Positions 45,566-54,785 of a DNA stretch of 64,000 bases are shown in pieces (within the stretch, counting starts at the first letter, position 1; each line of letters starts with the position of its first letter). The DNA comes from Fusibacter paucivorans (GTDB lineage: Bacteria; Bacillota; Clostridia; Peptostreptococcales; Acidaminobacteraceae): positions 62,001 to 126,000 of the forward strand of contig NZ_JAHBCL010000004.1 in the NCBI RefSeq assembly GCF_018390735.1, read 5' to 3'. The notes beneath the pieces are model-generated. The model did not search any database. It was given only the letters and a program-made list of their open reading frames with translations, and was not told where the DNA came from. Both the position numbers and the translations under genes were made by a program.

Positions 45566-47305
45566 CTACGCCAGTACGTCAGGTATATACCCTCGAAATT
45601 GCGCTTTATAGAGTTTTGCATAGAGGCCGTCGGCATTAAGCAGCTTATCGTGACTACCGCGTTCGGCAATGCCCTGATCTGTTAATACGACGATTTCATC
45701 TGCACTGATAACGGTTGAGAGTCTGTGAGCAATTACCAGCGTCGTTCGGTCTTTTGAAAGAACTTCAATTGACTTTTGAATGGCAAATTCATTTTCACTG
45801 TCAAGTGCTGACGTGGCTTCATCCAGTATTAAAATCGCAGGATTCTTTAAGAACACACGTGCAATGGCAATACGCTGTTTTTGACCGCCGGATAATTTAA
45901 CCCCGCGTTCACCGACAAATGAATCATACCCCTCATCAAGACTCATAATAAATTCGTGAATATAGGCAGCTTTCGCAGCTTCAACAACTTCCTCTATTGA
46001 GGCGTCCGGTCTGCCGTAGAGAATATTATCCTTAATCGTACCGTAGAATAGAAACACATCCTGTTGGACAACGCCGATATTTTCTCGGAGTGATGAGAGT
46101 TTTAATTGCTTGATTGGCTGATTATCAATGTAGATCTCACCACCTGTCACATCGTAATACCGCGGTATCAATTGTGATATTGTCGTTTTGCCTACTCCCG
46201 ACGGTCCTACCATGGCAACGGTCTTGCCTGCCGGCACTTCAAAATTAAATTTGTTCAGCACAGGATCGTCGTCGGAGGTATAAGCAAACGTCACATCCTC
46301 AAAACGGATGATTCCTTTGACATCATCAAGCGACTGTGCGTCGAAGACATCTTTGATCGTCGGCTCAACAGCCATCGTTTCTGCAAAGCGTTCGAAACCA
46401 GCCATCCCCGATTGGAGTTGCTGCGTCAACTGAATCAGTGATCGTATCGGCTTTGTAAAATAGGCAATGTAAAGCAGAAAAGCCACCAGATCACCGTAAT
46501 CTATTTGTCCGTTGAAGACGAAGACACCGCCTGCGATCATTGATGCCAAACTCATCATATCCAGAAAGAAACTGTTTCCGGAAGTATAGACGGCAATCGC
46601 GCGAAAAGCATCTTTCCGCGATTCAAGATGTGCACGGTTAGTTCTTAAAAATTTCTCGTTCTCATAATTTTCATTGGCAAAACTCCTCGCGAGACGAATA
46701 CCGGATATACTGCTCTCAAGCTGTGCATTGATATCCGCTTGACGTTGTCTAAGCTTTCGAAAACTCGTCATCATCTGCTTGCGCATCACAATGGAAAAAT
46801 AAATGGTCAAGAGCACAAAGACAAAGACGATTACGGTGAGCTGCCAGTTAATGGTCATCAGAATAAAAAAACTGCCAATCAGCATTATCACAGAAATAAA
46901 GAGATCTTCAGGTCCGTGATGCGCCAATTCTGCAACTTCATTGAGGTCACCTGTCAGTCTGTTCATTAATTGCCCCGTTTTATGGTTGTCAAAAAAAGAA
47001 AATTCAAGTTTTTGCAAGTGTCGGAACAGATCGTTTCGCATATCGTGCTCAATCCGCGAGCCAACGACGTGTCCATAATAACCCACAAAATAATTGCAGC
47101 CAATTTTAATCACATAGAGTATGACAATCACCGTCGAAAAAACAATCATGGCATGAATACTCCGATTGGGTATAAAATCATTAATAAATTGCCTTGAAAA
47201 CATGGGAAAAATCAAATCGATTACCGCCATGATAAAAGCAATGAACAAATCCATGAAGAACAGAAAACGATGCGGCTTATAATAACTAAAAAATTGTTTG
47301 ATCAT
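45566..47305 (-). CDS. ABC exporter, fused membrane and ATPase domains (multidrug/lipid type)
   Basis: 579 residues, ATG behind GGAG. Six membrane helices span about 1-310, with the RTG-type region NHKTGQLMNRLTGDLNEV. The ATPase domain has Walker A GPSGVGKTT, signature LSGGQKQRIAIAR, Walker B ILILDEATSALD and VIAHRLST. This is the BmrA/MsbA half-transporter architecture, which works as a homodimer to export lipids, drugs or peptides. No partner half-transporter is adjacent, which supports a homodimer. Substrate unknown. Confidence 0.93.
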   Translation of the reverse strand: MIKQFFSYYKPHRFLFFMDLFIAFIMAVIDLIFPMFSRQFINDFIPNRSIHAMIVFSTVIVILYVIKIGCNYFVGYYGHVVGSRIEHDMRNDLFRHLQKLEFSFFDNHKTGQLMNRLTGDLNEVAELAHHGPEDLFISVIMLIGSFFILMTINWQLTVIVFVFVLLTIYFSIVMRKQMMTSFRKLRQRQADINAQLESSISGIRLARSFANENYENEKFLRTNRAHLESRKDAFRAIAVYTSGNSFFLDMMSLASMIAGGVFVFNGQIDYGDLVAFLLYIAYFTKPIRSLIQLTQQLQSGMAGFERFAETMAVEPTIKDVFDAQSLDDVKGIIRFEDVTFAYTSDDDPVLNKFNFEVPAGKTVAMVGPSGVGKTTISQLIPRYYDVTGGEIYIDNQPIKQLKLSSLRENIGVVQQDVFLFYGTIKDNILYGRPDASIEEVVEAAKAAYIHEFIMSLDEGYDSFVGERGVKLSGGQKQRIAIARVFLKNPAILILDEATSALDSENEFAIQKSIEVLSKDRTTLVIAHRLSTVISADEIVVLTDQGIAERGSHDKLLNADGLYAKLYKAQFRGYIPDVLA

Positions 47306-47547
47306 GCGTGCTCCTTTAGTGTCGTTCGCTTGAATGACATCATTTTTTAAGGTATGATAATTGAGAAAATGGCATCATTTAAATTTTAACCCTTCCACGA
47401 GGACATGTAATCTTTTCATAATTCGAAAATTCAACTTATTGACGTGAAAGATCAACAAAAGGTAATGATGCAATTTCTTAATTAAATATTCTAACATATT
47501 TTTTCAAAGATAAATATTTCATTTTTATAATGAATAGCGGAGGCCGT

Positions 47548-48207
47548 ATGAATTCTAAAATCATTGAAACACTCAAACAACACAAAGCAAATATAACCGG
47601 TGTCAAGCGCGAATCGGCAGTACTCATTCCGCTCGTCCTAAAAAACGGCGTCTGGCATCTAATGTACGAAGTTCGCGCAGCAACACTAAAATCTCAGCCC
47701 GGAGAAATCTGTTTTCCCGGCGGCAAACTTGAATGCCATGAAGATTCGGAAAGTGCCGCCATCAGAGAAACATGTGAAGAGCTGAATTTAGAACCGTCAG
47801 ATATTGAAGTCATCGGGCGCGTCGATTCCATTCTTACGAGTTTCAATATGTTGATTCACTGTTTCGTCGGCATTATTGACAAACCTTTTGAATCCATTCA
47901 CTTTTCAAAAGACGAAGTGGATCACGTTTTTTTAGTGCCCGTGCCGCATCTTTGTGAGAATGCGCCGGATACTTACGAAATTCAAACGCAAATGAATATC
48001 CCTGAATCGTTTCCGTTTGAAAAGATACCAGACGGCAAAGATTATGACTTCAGAACGTCGAAGTACCCGGTTATTTTTTATCATTACAAAGACAAGCACA
48101 TATGGGGGCTTACTGCACGCATGACGCGCAATTTCGTAGAGCTTCTCAGTCCGCACTGTGATCATTTTGATCAAAGAAGAAAACAAATGCATCAAAAGCC
48201 GCTTTGA
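47548..48207 (+). CDS. Nudix hydrolase, CoA pyrophosphatase type
   Basis: 219 residues from ATG 47548, set by CGGAGG 4 bases upstream; an earlier ATG at 47530 lies too far from a site. The Nudix box is GGKLECHEDSESAAIRETCEEL (Gly, Glu, Arg-Glu and Glu-Glu at the expected spacing). The preceding LKSQPGEICFPGG matches the UPF0035/CoA-pyrophosphatase signature. Such enzymes split CoA into 4'-phosphopantetheine and 3',5'-ADP. Monocistronic, with a terminator downstream. Confidence 0.87.
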   Translation: MNSKIIETLKQHKANITGVKRESAVLIPLVLKNGVWHLMYEVRAATLKSQPGEICFPGGKLECHEDSESAAIRETCEELNLEPSDIEVIGRVDSILTSFNMLIHCFVGIIDKPFESIHFSKDEVDHVFLVPVPHLCENAPDTYEIQTQMNIPESFPFEKIPDGKDYDFRTSKYPVIFYHYKDKHIWGLTARMTRNFVELLSPHCDHFDQRRKQMHQKPL

Positions 48208-48277
48208 AATAGATAAACCGACCTTTGCTTTTCATGCATAAAAATTTTCATCACCACCAATATCGATTTTAGACATT

Positions 48278-48317
48278 AAAATGGACCCGCCTTTTCATTA
48301 AAAGCGAGTCCATTTAG
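48278..48317. terminator. Terminator after the Nudix gene
   Basis: AAATGGAC pairs with GTCCATTT (48278-48285 with 48307-48314) and continues inward through CGC/GCG and TTTT/AAAA, with one mismatch. The downstream T run is short. Confidence 0.7.
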
Positions 48318-48638
48318 TCAGTTTCAGCACATTGATTCAATTCATATTCAGTTTTGATAAACGTAAAGTCGTCTATAAGCATGCCTCCTAACGAAAGTAA
48401 AAAAAAAGCATTTTTAAAAACAACAGTGTTAAGAGTTTGTTTCTTTTTAGGGTCTATACCCTATATAAATGTCCTGAACTGACCTCTATAAAAAAACCAA
48501 TTTGGTTTTATTATATTATTATGTTACCCAATTGTACGGGTTTTGAAACATTTTTTCAATAAAATTTATTGCTTTAATCATTATCAAACATTTACGATAA
48601 TAGCGGGATTGCATCGCCGTCTATCACAGCGCGCTACT
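48318..48638. other. Intergenic gap with small hairpins
   Basis: This AT-rich stretch has no convincing gene. It holds a small palindrome TAGGGTCTATACCCTA (about 48448-48463) and a hairpin AAAACC-AATTT-GGTTTT (48493-48509) that has T-rich sequence on both strands and could end a minus-strand transcript. A 22-codon minus-strand frame (48314-48382) with GGAGG one base before its ATG is noted but not called. Confidence 0.5.
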
Positions 48639-48666
48639 TTGAGCAGCAAGCGTCCTATGCTATAAT
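48639..48666 (+). promoter_or_regulatory. Promoter of the PilZ gene
   Basis: TATAAT (48661-48666) is preceded by TTGAGC (48639-48644) with a 16-base spacer. The start codon is 30 bases downstream. Confidence 0.6.
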
Positions 48667-48695
48667 AAAAGTAAGATGAAGCAGGAGGTAATCAT

Positions 48696-49814
48696 ATGGA
48701 TTTATCGGAATACTTATTGCCCTCGTATTCAGTGGATCTATCTGTTTCCACTTTAGATGAAGCGCAAAATCCAACAATCCTAAAACTTAAAACCGTCATT
48801 GAAACAGGATACGATAATGGCTTTTTTAAAATTGTATCACCGATGCATCGCGGCAGAATGTATGTCCTGCATGACGACGAGTTAATTACCGTTACTTTCT
48901 ATGCTGGCGAAGAACAGCAACGTTCTGCTTATGAACTCACCTGTAAGGTCATTGAAAAAACACATAAAGGCGGCAATTACACCGTTACCTTAAGGGCGAC
49001 ATCACAGCCAAAAAAAGTACAACGACGGCAAGCCTTTCGCGTCAACGTCTTTAATGATTATAAAATTCCGTTTAAAGGCAAGCAAATTACAATTACAACA
49101 AAAGATATCAGCTCTACGGGCATGCGTGCACTGAGTCCCGTCCAAATGGCAAAAGATGATGTTTTTGAAATTATGTTTGATGCAAACGTTATCGACCCCG
49201 AAGCTTATGAAAATAAACCTGATCCAAAACGCAGGTTTAAAATCAACTGTCGGGTTATTGATGCTATGCCGCAGACTGAAATCAGACGTTATATGCTGCG
49301 CATTCAATTTCTCGATCTCAGCAATGAACAGAGTAAAATGCTAATCCAATACCTTTATGCCAAACAAGCTGAGGTCATCGCCTATGATACATCGTTAAGC
49401 GCTCAGCGCGATCAGCTGGAACGTCTCATAGAAGGCAGTGATGATCGACGCCGTGGCGATGATAAGATTATCAAACGTTATCAAATGATTGGTTTGCTCA
49501 ATGTCGTCGTGCTCTTTTTCGCATTGATGTTCATTCTGTTTGCACAGCCAAAACCGCTTTATTCGCTGGATAAGTTCTTTAACATCAGGCGTGCTAAATA
49601 CTGGAATCCTCATTATTTTACCCTATCAATGGTATTGACGCTCGTCGCCATTAGCTTTGGCAGCTATGGCCTTATTCTCAATGGTACGCGCATGAAACGC
49701 CGTACAGACCACTTCAGCACGACGCTGATCGTCACCATAGGCATCGCCGTTATCATGCTCTTTGTCAGTATTTATCTTCTCTCGACGCAAAACATTTACA
49801 ACGTCGTTGCTTAG
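48696..49814 (+). CDS. Membrane protein with PilZ cyclic di-GMP binding domain
   Basis: 372 residues, ATG behind CAGGAGG. An N-terminal YcgR-like beta domain (about 8-105) leads into a PilZ domain with the RxxxR motif (Arg111 and Arg115 in RRQAFRVNV) and the DxSxxG motif (Asp137 to Gly142 in DISSTGMRAL). These bind cyclic di-GMP. Residues about 262-372 hold three membrane helices, an unusual C-terminal addition that would place the PilZ part in the cytoplasm at the membrane. GGDEF and EAL genes lie 8-12 kb away. The output is unknown; no flagellar genes were seen. Confidence 0.87.
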   Translation: MDLSEYLLPSYSVDLSVSTLDEAQNPTILKLKTVIETGYDNGFFKIVSPMHRGRMYVLHDDELITVTFYAGEEQQRSAYELTCKVIEKTHKGGNYTVTLRATSQPKKVQRRQAFRVNVFNDYKIPFKGKQITITTKDISSTGMRALSPVQMAKDDVFEIMFDANVIDPEAYENKPDPKRRFKINCRVIDAMPQTEIRRYMLRIQFLDLSNEQSKMLIQYLYAKQAEVIAYDTSLSAQRDQLERLIEGSDDRRRGDDKIIKRYQMIGLLNVVVLFFALMFILFAQPKPLYSLDKFFNIRRAKYWNPHYFTLSMVLTLVAISFGSYGLILNGTRMKRRTDHFSTTLIVTIGIAVIMLFVSIYLLSTQNIYNVVA

Positions 49815-49901
49815 CACATTGCATCCATCTAATCCATCTACTGAAGCATTTCTTACACAGCATATACTAAGGCAGTGGATGCACCTTATAAGTACAAAAT
49901 T

Positions 49902-49950
49902 AAACCCCAGCCATCCCGGTGTATTGTTAAACAGGGTGCTGGGGTTTCTC
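49902..49950. terminator. Bidirectional terminator between the PilZ gene and yhcC
   Basis: AAACCCCAGC pairs with GCTGGGGTTT (49902-49911 with 49938-49947), extended by CA/TG and CCC/GGG inside. Confidence 0.88.
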
Positions 49951-49952
49951 TA

Positions 49953-50891
49953 TTACAATGCATGCCATAGGCAGCCTTGTACAATTGACCGTTCCCGCAG
50001 TTGTTTCTCAATGCCATTGAGCACCACGCGTTTATCACGTATCCACGTCGGTCCAATCAGCAATTCTCTAGGCCCGTCCCCCGTCAGCCTATGAATGGTA
50101 ATATCCGGGCGTAGATGTGCAAGCGCTTCAACGATAAAATCAATATAGGCGTCGCGTGAAAGCAATTCAAAAGGTGCGGTTTCATAGGCGCGTGCCAATG
50201 CTGTTCCCTTTAAAACATTTAACATATGCATTTTAATACCAAAGGGCGCCAACCGATTAATAAAGGTGATTGTCGCCATAAAATCCGCTTTTGTTTCACC
50301 GGGCAGTCCGGCAATCACATGAAGGACAACGGGAATCTCAGCTTCTTTAAGTGCCTTAACACGAGATTCGATTACTGAAAGCGATTGGTGAAGATTCAGC
50401 CGCTCTCGCGATTCGTATTTCGTCGTCTGGACGCCAATTTCCACCCAAAACACCGGCAAACGCCGATATGTTTTAAGCATTTCGATCGTGTTGTCGTCAA
50501 GACAATCTGCACGCGTTGCAATTGCAAGGCCCTGCACTTCCGGTTCTGCCAGTGCACTGTCATAACGCGACTTTAAACGTATCGGCGAATCATACGTATT
50601 CGTAAAACTTTGAAAATATGCAATATAATGACGCGCAGCCCACTTTTGACGCATAAGTTCTTTCTGAGCTTCAATCTGGGCACGAATAGATGCTTGCACT
50701 TTTTCAGAGTTAGGAGAGATAACACCTGCATAATCTCCGGAGCCGCGTTCACTGCAAAAAAGACAGCCCTCACTGTCAAGGGTGCCATCGCGATTCGGAC
50801 AGGTAAATCCCCCATCGATAGAGAGCTTAATAAATTTTTTGCCATACTTCTGTTTTAAAAATGAATTGATTGATAAATAACGTTCGGACAT
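49953..50891 (-). CDS. Radical SAM protein, TIGR01212/YhcC family
   Basis: 312 residues, ATG behind AAGGATG. The radical SAM cluster is Cys31, Cys43 and Cys46 in TCPNRDGTLDSEGCLFC, the wider-spaced Elp3-type motif. IATRADCLDDNTIEML and VEIGVQTT are conserved family parts. YhcC proteins are widespread and poorly characterised; some work suggests RNA or metabolite modification, so I assign no reaction. Monocistronic, convergent with the PilZ gene. Confidence 0.87.
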   Translation of the reverse strand: MSERYLSINSFLKQKYGKKFIKLSIDGGFTCPNRDGTLDSEGCLFCSERGSGDYAGVISPNSEKVQASIRAQIEAQKELMRQKWAARHYIAYFQSFTNTYDSPIRLKSRYDSALAEPEVQGLAIATRADCLDDNTIEMLKTYRRLPVFWVEIGVQTTKYESRERLNLHQSLSVIESRVKALKEAEIPVVLHVIAGLPGETKADFMATITFINRLAPFGIKMHMLNVLKGTALARAYETAPFELLSRDAYIDFIVEALAHLRPDITIHRLTGDGPRELLIGPTWIRDKRVVLNGIEKQLRERSIVQGCLWHAL

Positions 50892-50954
50892 GCTGCCATC
50901 CTTTCAACAAAATGGTGACACAGTCGTTGCGCCTTGTCAAGTGAGAAAATTATA

Positions 50955-51347
50955 TCAAACGAGATTCAATTTTTTCAGTACATCGACAAATTTATCGACA
51001 TCAATTGGCTTTACAGCAAATCCTTGTGCGCCAATTTCAAAAGTCGACTGTACTTTATCAGTGGAATTTAGTGCTGTTGTCATAATAATCTTGCACTTCT
51101 TCTCTTCCGGTACTTTTCTTTCTTGTTCTAAAATTCGGATGGTTTTAAGCACATTGATCCCATCCACTTCCGGCATCATAATGTCAAGACATACGAGATC
51201 GTAGTATATGCCTTCATCAAGTGCCATCATAAAGACCTCTAATGCTTCAATGCCGTCTACGGTGACGTCACATTCACCGTATTTGTTCAAAAATTTGTAC
51301 AAAAAAGTACGACTGACGTAATCGTCTTCGGCGATAAGAATCCGCAT
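50955..51347 (-). CDS. Stand-alone response-regulator receiver domain
   Basis: 130 residues, ATG behind GGGGAGG located in the kinase end. A CheY-like fold has the acidic pair in LIAEDDYVSR, the phospho-acceptor Asp55 in CLDIMMPEVDG, Thr in MTTAL and Lys in VKPID. No output domain. It lies 2 bases after the hybrid kinase gene, so it is probably a phosphotransfer partner or output of that kinase. Confidence 0.92.
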   Translation of the reverse strand: MRILIAEDDYVSRTFLYKFLNKYGECDVTVDGIEALEVFMMALDEGIYYDLVCLDIMMPEVDGINVLKTIRILEQERKVPEEKKCKIIMTTALNSTDKVQSTFEIGAQGFAVKPIDVDKFVDVLKKLNLV

Positions 51348-51349
51348 AA

Positions 51350-54300
51350 CTACCTCCCCAGGTTCTCTTTAAAATTTTGAAAATATGTTTCAAATGCTTC
51401 AATATTTTCTTTGCGTATGGCAAGTTCCATCTTTAGAACAATGCGCCGAAGCGCAGTATGATTTTTGACTAAGTGCTTTAACTGTCCAGAAATCATTTCA
51501 ATAGCAGCAAAGTTGCTCGCTGTAATGGCGTCGTCAATGGCTTCAATTTTTTCCTGAATTGCCGTTAATGCCAATTCACCAAGCGCCTCCTCTTGTTGAA
51601 TACGAACCATTATTTCGTCGACATTAAAACGCTGTTCTTCAAGCATGCCCGTGTTCTTCATAATCACACGAAAGAAGTTTTTGAGCGATACAGGTTTCGC
51701 AATATAATCGTCAAAACCTGCCACTTTCAGCTTTGCTTCATCTTCAGAGAGTGCATGTGCCGTAAAAGCAACTATCGGAACACTGACGCCTTGTTCTTTA
51801 CTAATGCGCCGCATCGCTTTCATTGCTTCGATGCCATTCATCGTCTTCATTTGAATATCCATGATGACAAGATCGTAATGCTGATCTCTAAACAAGTTGA
51901 CAGCATCCCGTCCATTGCTGGTAATGTCCGCTTTGTGTCCTTGCAAATTGAGAAGCTTGCTGACGACGATTTGATTGACTTCATCGTCTTCCGCCACAAG
52001 CACACTTAGTTTTTTCGATACTTCCGGTATCTCAATTTTCTGATTATCGCCAATTGGCCCAAAGGCATTCCCGATAACCATTGGCAGATCAATCACCATA
52101 GTCGTTCCCTTACCGAGTTCACTCGACATCGTCAATCGACCACCGAGCAGTTCAATCAATCCCTTTGATATGGAAAGCCCCAGACCCGTGCCGCCATATT
52201 TTCGGGTTGCACTTGGATCTGCCTGGTTAAAGCTTTCGAAGATTTTTGCCTGATTTTCCTCAGAAATACCAATGCCTGTGTCTTCGACACATATCTTGAG
52301 TTTAAAAACCATCCCTTCCGTGTTGACACCGCTAATTTTAACGGCAACATGTCCCTCGTCAGTAAATTTAATGGCATTGTAGATAATATTATTCAAAATT
52401 TGTCTGATCTTAGCGGCATCGCCAATCAGAAAATCTGGAATTTGCGTCAACCTCTCGAATTCAAATTTAATGTGTTTAGCCATTGCCTGAATTCTAAGCG
52501 GCATTAATGTTTCATTGATAAAGGATGCAAAATTGAAAATATGTTCATCCGCTTCCATTTTGCCAGCTTCAATTTTGGAAAAATCCAGAATGCTGTTGAT
52601 AATATTGAGCAGTGACGTGGCACTGGTCTTAACCATCTCAAGGTATTGTTTTTGAACTGGTGATAATTCAGTCATCAGCGTTAATTCCGTCATGCCGATA
52701 ATACCGTTCATCGGCGTGCGTATTTCATGACTCATATTTGCGAGGAACAAGCTCTTCGCTGCATTTGCTTCATCCGCAACGTTTTTAGATGCTTGGAGCT
52801 TTTTCCGATATTCAACTTGCTCCGTAATATCTCTGATAACAAAGACATAGCTGACATCTTCTTCATATTTTAAGATACTGCCGACAGACTGCGACCATCG
52901 CTCCTCGCCGAATTTCGTCTCAATCTGAAATTCCGCGGTGGTATTCGCTTGAAACTCTTTCGTGATTCCCTCTCGAACCTCATGGGATTCGAGATCTTTT
53001 TCAATAACGAATTTTCTAAAATCTCGTCCAATGATTTCGCCGACATCATAGCCTGTCAGTTGTTTAACCGATGGCGAAGCGTACGTAATAATATTATCGC
53101 TGTTAATCTGTACAATCGTATCCAACATACTGTTTGTTATCATGCGCAAATGCCGTTCACTGTGAATAAGCTCCCGAGACATGCGCTTCATGTCGGTAAT
53201 ATCCTGAAGTGCAACCAAAATGTGCTTCTGCTGATTGATCACAGCCGGCGATGCATTCATCCGCAAATAACGCACAGTCTTTTCATCGTTTTTGCTATCC
53301 TTATGCCCCGCAGCATAAATGACTTCTTGACCGCGTATGGTCATATCTTTTTCCATGACGCGCTCAAGCGTTTTGGCAATAATGCAGTTTTCACAATGAT
53401 TGCATTTATAATGAACTGTATCTGAATTTTGTGTGCAAATAAATAAATTGTAAAAAGAGGCATTGACAATCTTTTGTATTTCCGCATTAAAAATTCTAAG
53501 TGCTTCCATATTCGTCTTTAAGATAATGCCGCGTTCATCAATGATCAAAAGTCCTACGGTCGTATTTTCAAAAATGGCTTCAAAGGTCTGCTTTTCCTGT
53601 TCTATGTAAAGCTCTGTATGTTTGCGATTTGTGATATCCTTCATCATAATTGTGTAGTGCATCATATTACCGTATGAATCTCGAACCGCTTGAATTTGAA
53701 TTTCTTCCCACGCATATTCATTATTTGCCAAATCAAAACGCTCCTCGGAAGTCCAACTTCCGAGCTGTTCAACGTAGAAGACGATCATTTCTCTAAAATC
53801 TTCATTGGCATTTGGAAAGAGACGCTCTAAAATATCATCCCCGTTAATTTGGTTGCGCTCTCCTAAGTATTTATACTGATAATAAGGATTGCAATACTGG
53901 ACGCGCCATCTCAAATCTGTAATAATCATGGAGATATGACTTTGTTCGACTAAGTTTGAATACATATCGGCATTTGCACGCGCTTGATGGAGCTTCTCGA
54001 TATTTTTTATAATGACGATTGCATAAGTATATGCCGAACAGTCCTCATCTGACACAGAAGCCGTCACGGTTACATGCGTACGTTCACCGCTGCTGCTTTC
54101 AAGCTCTATACCTTCTAAGAGCTGAATATTTTGGCGTCCTTCAATGGATTCGCACAACTTAATGCGCCCTGTCCCTCTATAGAGGCGCGTCATATCATCC
54201 AATTTGCTGCCAACGGCGATTTCCCGCTCAACACCTACAAGTTTTGAAAATTCATTATTGCAATATGCGATACGCGCTTCTGAGTCACAAATGGTAACCG

Positions 54301-54355
54301 CATCACCTGCATTATCCATCAAACTGATAAAATTGGCTATTTCAATCTTTTTCAT
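51350..54355 (-). CDS. Hybrid sensor histidine kinase with multiple PAS domains and a receiver
   Basis: 1001 residues, ATG behind GGGAGCG. About four PAS-like domains (5-120, 130-250, 255-390, 395-520) precede HisKA with His543 in ANMSHEIRTPMNGIIGM. The ATPase domain follows (ILNNIIYNAIKF, EDTGIGIS, GTGLGLSISK), then a receiver with Asp833 in IMDIQM. The last 100 residues are helical and Hpt-like, but at the usual His position the sequence reads SGQLKHLVK, so the phospho-His seems missing. There are no membrane helices, so sensing is cytoplasmic, perhaps of redox or a small ligand. A CHCENC-like cysteine cluster (about 320) lies in PAS3. Confidence 0.88.
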   Translation of the reverse strand: MKKIEIANFISLMDNAGDAVTICDSEARIAYCNNEFSKLVGVEREIAVGSKLDDMTRLYRGTGRIKLCESIEGRQNIQLLEGIELESSSGERTHVTVTASVSDEDCSAYTYAIVIIKNIEKLHQARANADMYSNLVEQSHISMIITDLRWRVQYCNPYYQYKYLGERNQINGDDILERLFPNANEDFREMIVFYVEQLGSWTSEERFDLANNEYAWEEIQIQAVRDSYGNMMHYTIMMKDITNRKHTELYIEQEKQTFEAIFENTTVGLLIIDERGIILKTNMEALRIFNAEIQKIVNASFYNLFICTQNSDTVHYKCNHCENCIIAKTLERVMEKDMTIRGQEVIYAAGHKDSKNDEKTVRYLRMNASPAVINQQKHILVALQDITDMKRMSRELIHSERHLRMITNSMLDTIVQINSDNIITYASPSVKQLTGYDVGEIIGRDFRKFVIEKDLESHEVREGITKEFQANTTAEFQIETKFGEERWSQSVGSILKYEEDVSYVFVIRDITEQVEYRKKLQASKNVADEANAAKSLFLANMSHEIRTPMNGIIGMTELTLMTELSPVQKQYLEMVKTSATSLLNIINSILDFSKIEAGKMEADEHIFNFASFINETLMPLRIQAMAKHIKFEFERLTQIPDFLIGDAAKIRQILNNIIYNAIKFTDEGHVAVKISGVNTEGMVFKLKICVEDTGIGISEENQAKIFESFNQADPSATRKYGGTGLGLSISKGLIELLGGRLTMSSELGKGTTMVIDLPMVIGNAFGPIGDNQKIEIPEVSKKLSVLVAEDDEVNQIVVSKLLNLQGHKADITSNGRDAVNLFRDQHYDLVIMDIQMKTMNGIEAMKAMRRISKEQGVSVPIVAFTAHALSEDEAKLKVAGFDDYIAKPVSLKNFFRVIMKNTGMLEEQRFNVDEIMVRIQQEEALGELALTAIQEKIEAIDDAITASNFAAIEMISGQLKHLVKNHTALRRIVLKMELAIRKENIEAFETYFQNFKENLGR

Positions 54356-54661
54356 AGGCGCTCCCTCATACTAGTCCTACAATATTTTTAACCAATTTGC
54401 AAATTCCTAAACAAAAACCATGGCATAAAGCGACTTTGCGCCAATTTTCGCCATCGGTTTCGACAATGTCAGTCGATAGTCCTATAGTCCTGCCCCAACG
54501 CTCTGTACCGCTGTTTGAACGCTGAACCTTTTGATATATCATTGCTTCATCATGCGACTTACGGTATTCATACCTATTTTAAGGTTTCATTTTCTTTAAA
54601 CAGTCTATGCCGTATCACCCTATTACTGTCTCGAAATGATTTTCACAATTGTCTTATTCAA
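54356..54661. other. Intergenic gap upstream of the hybrid kinase
   Basis: No gene is visible on either strand. It must carry the kinase promoter (minus strand), for which I find only a weak TTGCAA element near 54390, and I see no clear operator. Confidence 0.4.
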
Positions 54662-54706
54662 TAAAAAATCGGTATGTACATGCACGCATGTTCTCATACC
54701 GATTAA
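54662..54706 (-). terminator. Terminator of the TM1266-hydG operon
   Basis: On the minus strand ATCGGTATG...CATACCGAT (54695-54703 with 54668-54676), with an inner ACATGC/GCATGT stem, is followed by TTTTTTATTG. It lies about 80 bases after the hydG stop. Confidence 0.85.
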
Positions 54707-54731
54707 TGATTTGATCGATTTCATTGTTTTG

Positions 54732-54781
54732 ATTGCATTACTCTTATTGCATTACTCTTATTGTACTCTTATTACCCTCTT
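54732..54781. repeat. Short tandem repeats at the 3' end of hydG
   Basis: ATTGCATTACTCTT occurs twice in tandem (54732-54745, 54746-54759), followed by two shortened copies (ATTGTACTCTT and ATTACCCTCTT). They start 5 bases beyond the stop codon in the direction of transcription. Confidence 0.8.
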
Positions 54782-54785
54782 TTGA

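Noticed and set aside
47525-47530. TATAAT just before the Nudix gene as its -10
   Set aside because: It lies too close to the ribosome site; transcription would begin within or after the GGAGG.
54732-54781. Short repeats considered as a CRISPR or insertion-sequence end
   Set aside because: There are no spacers, no inverted ends and no transposase gene nearby.
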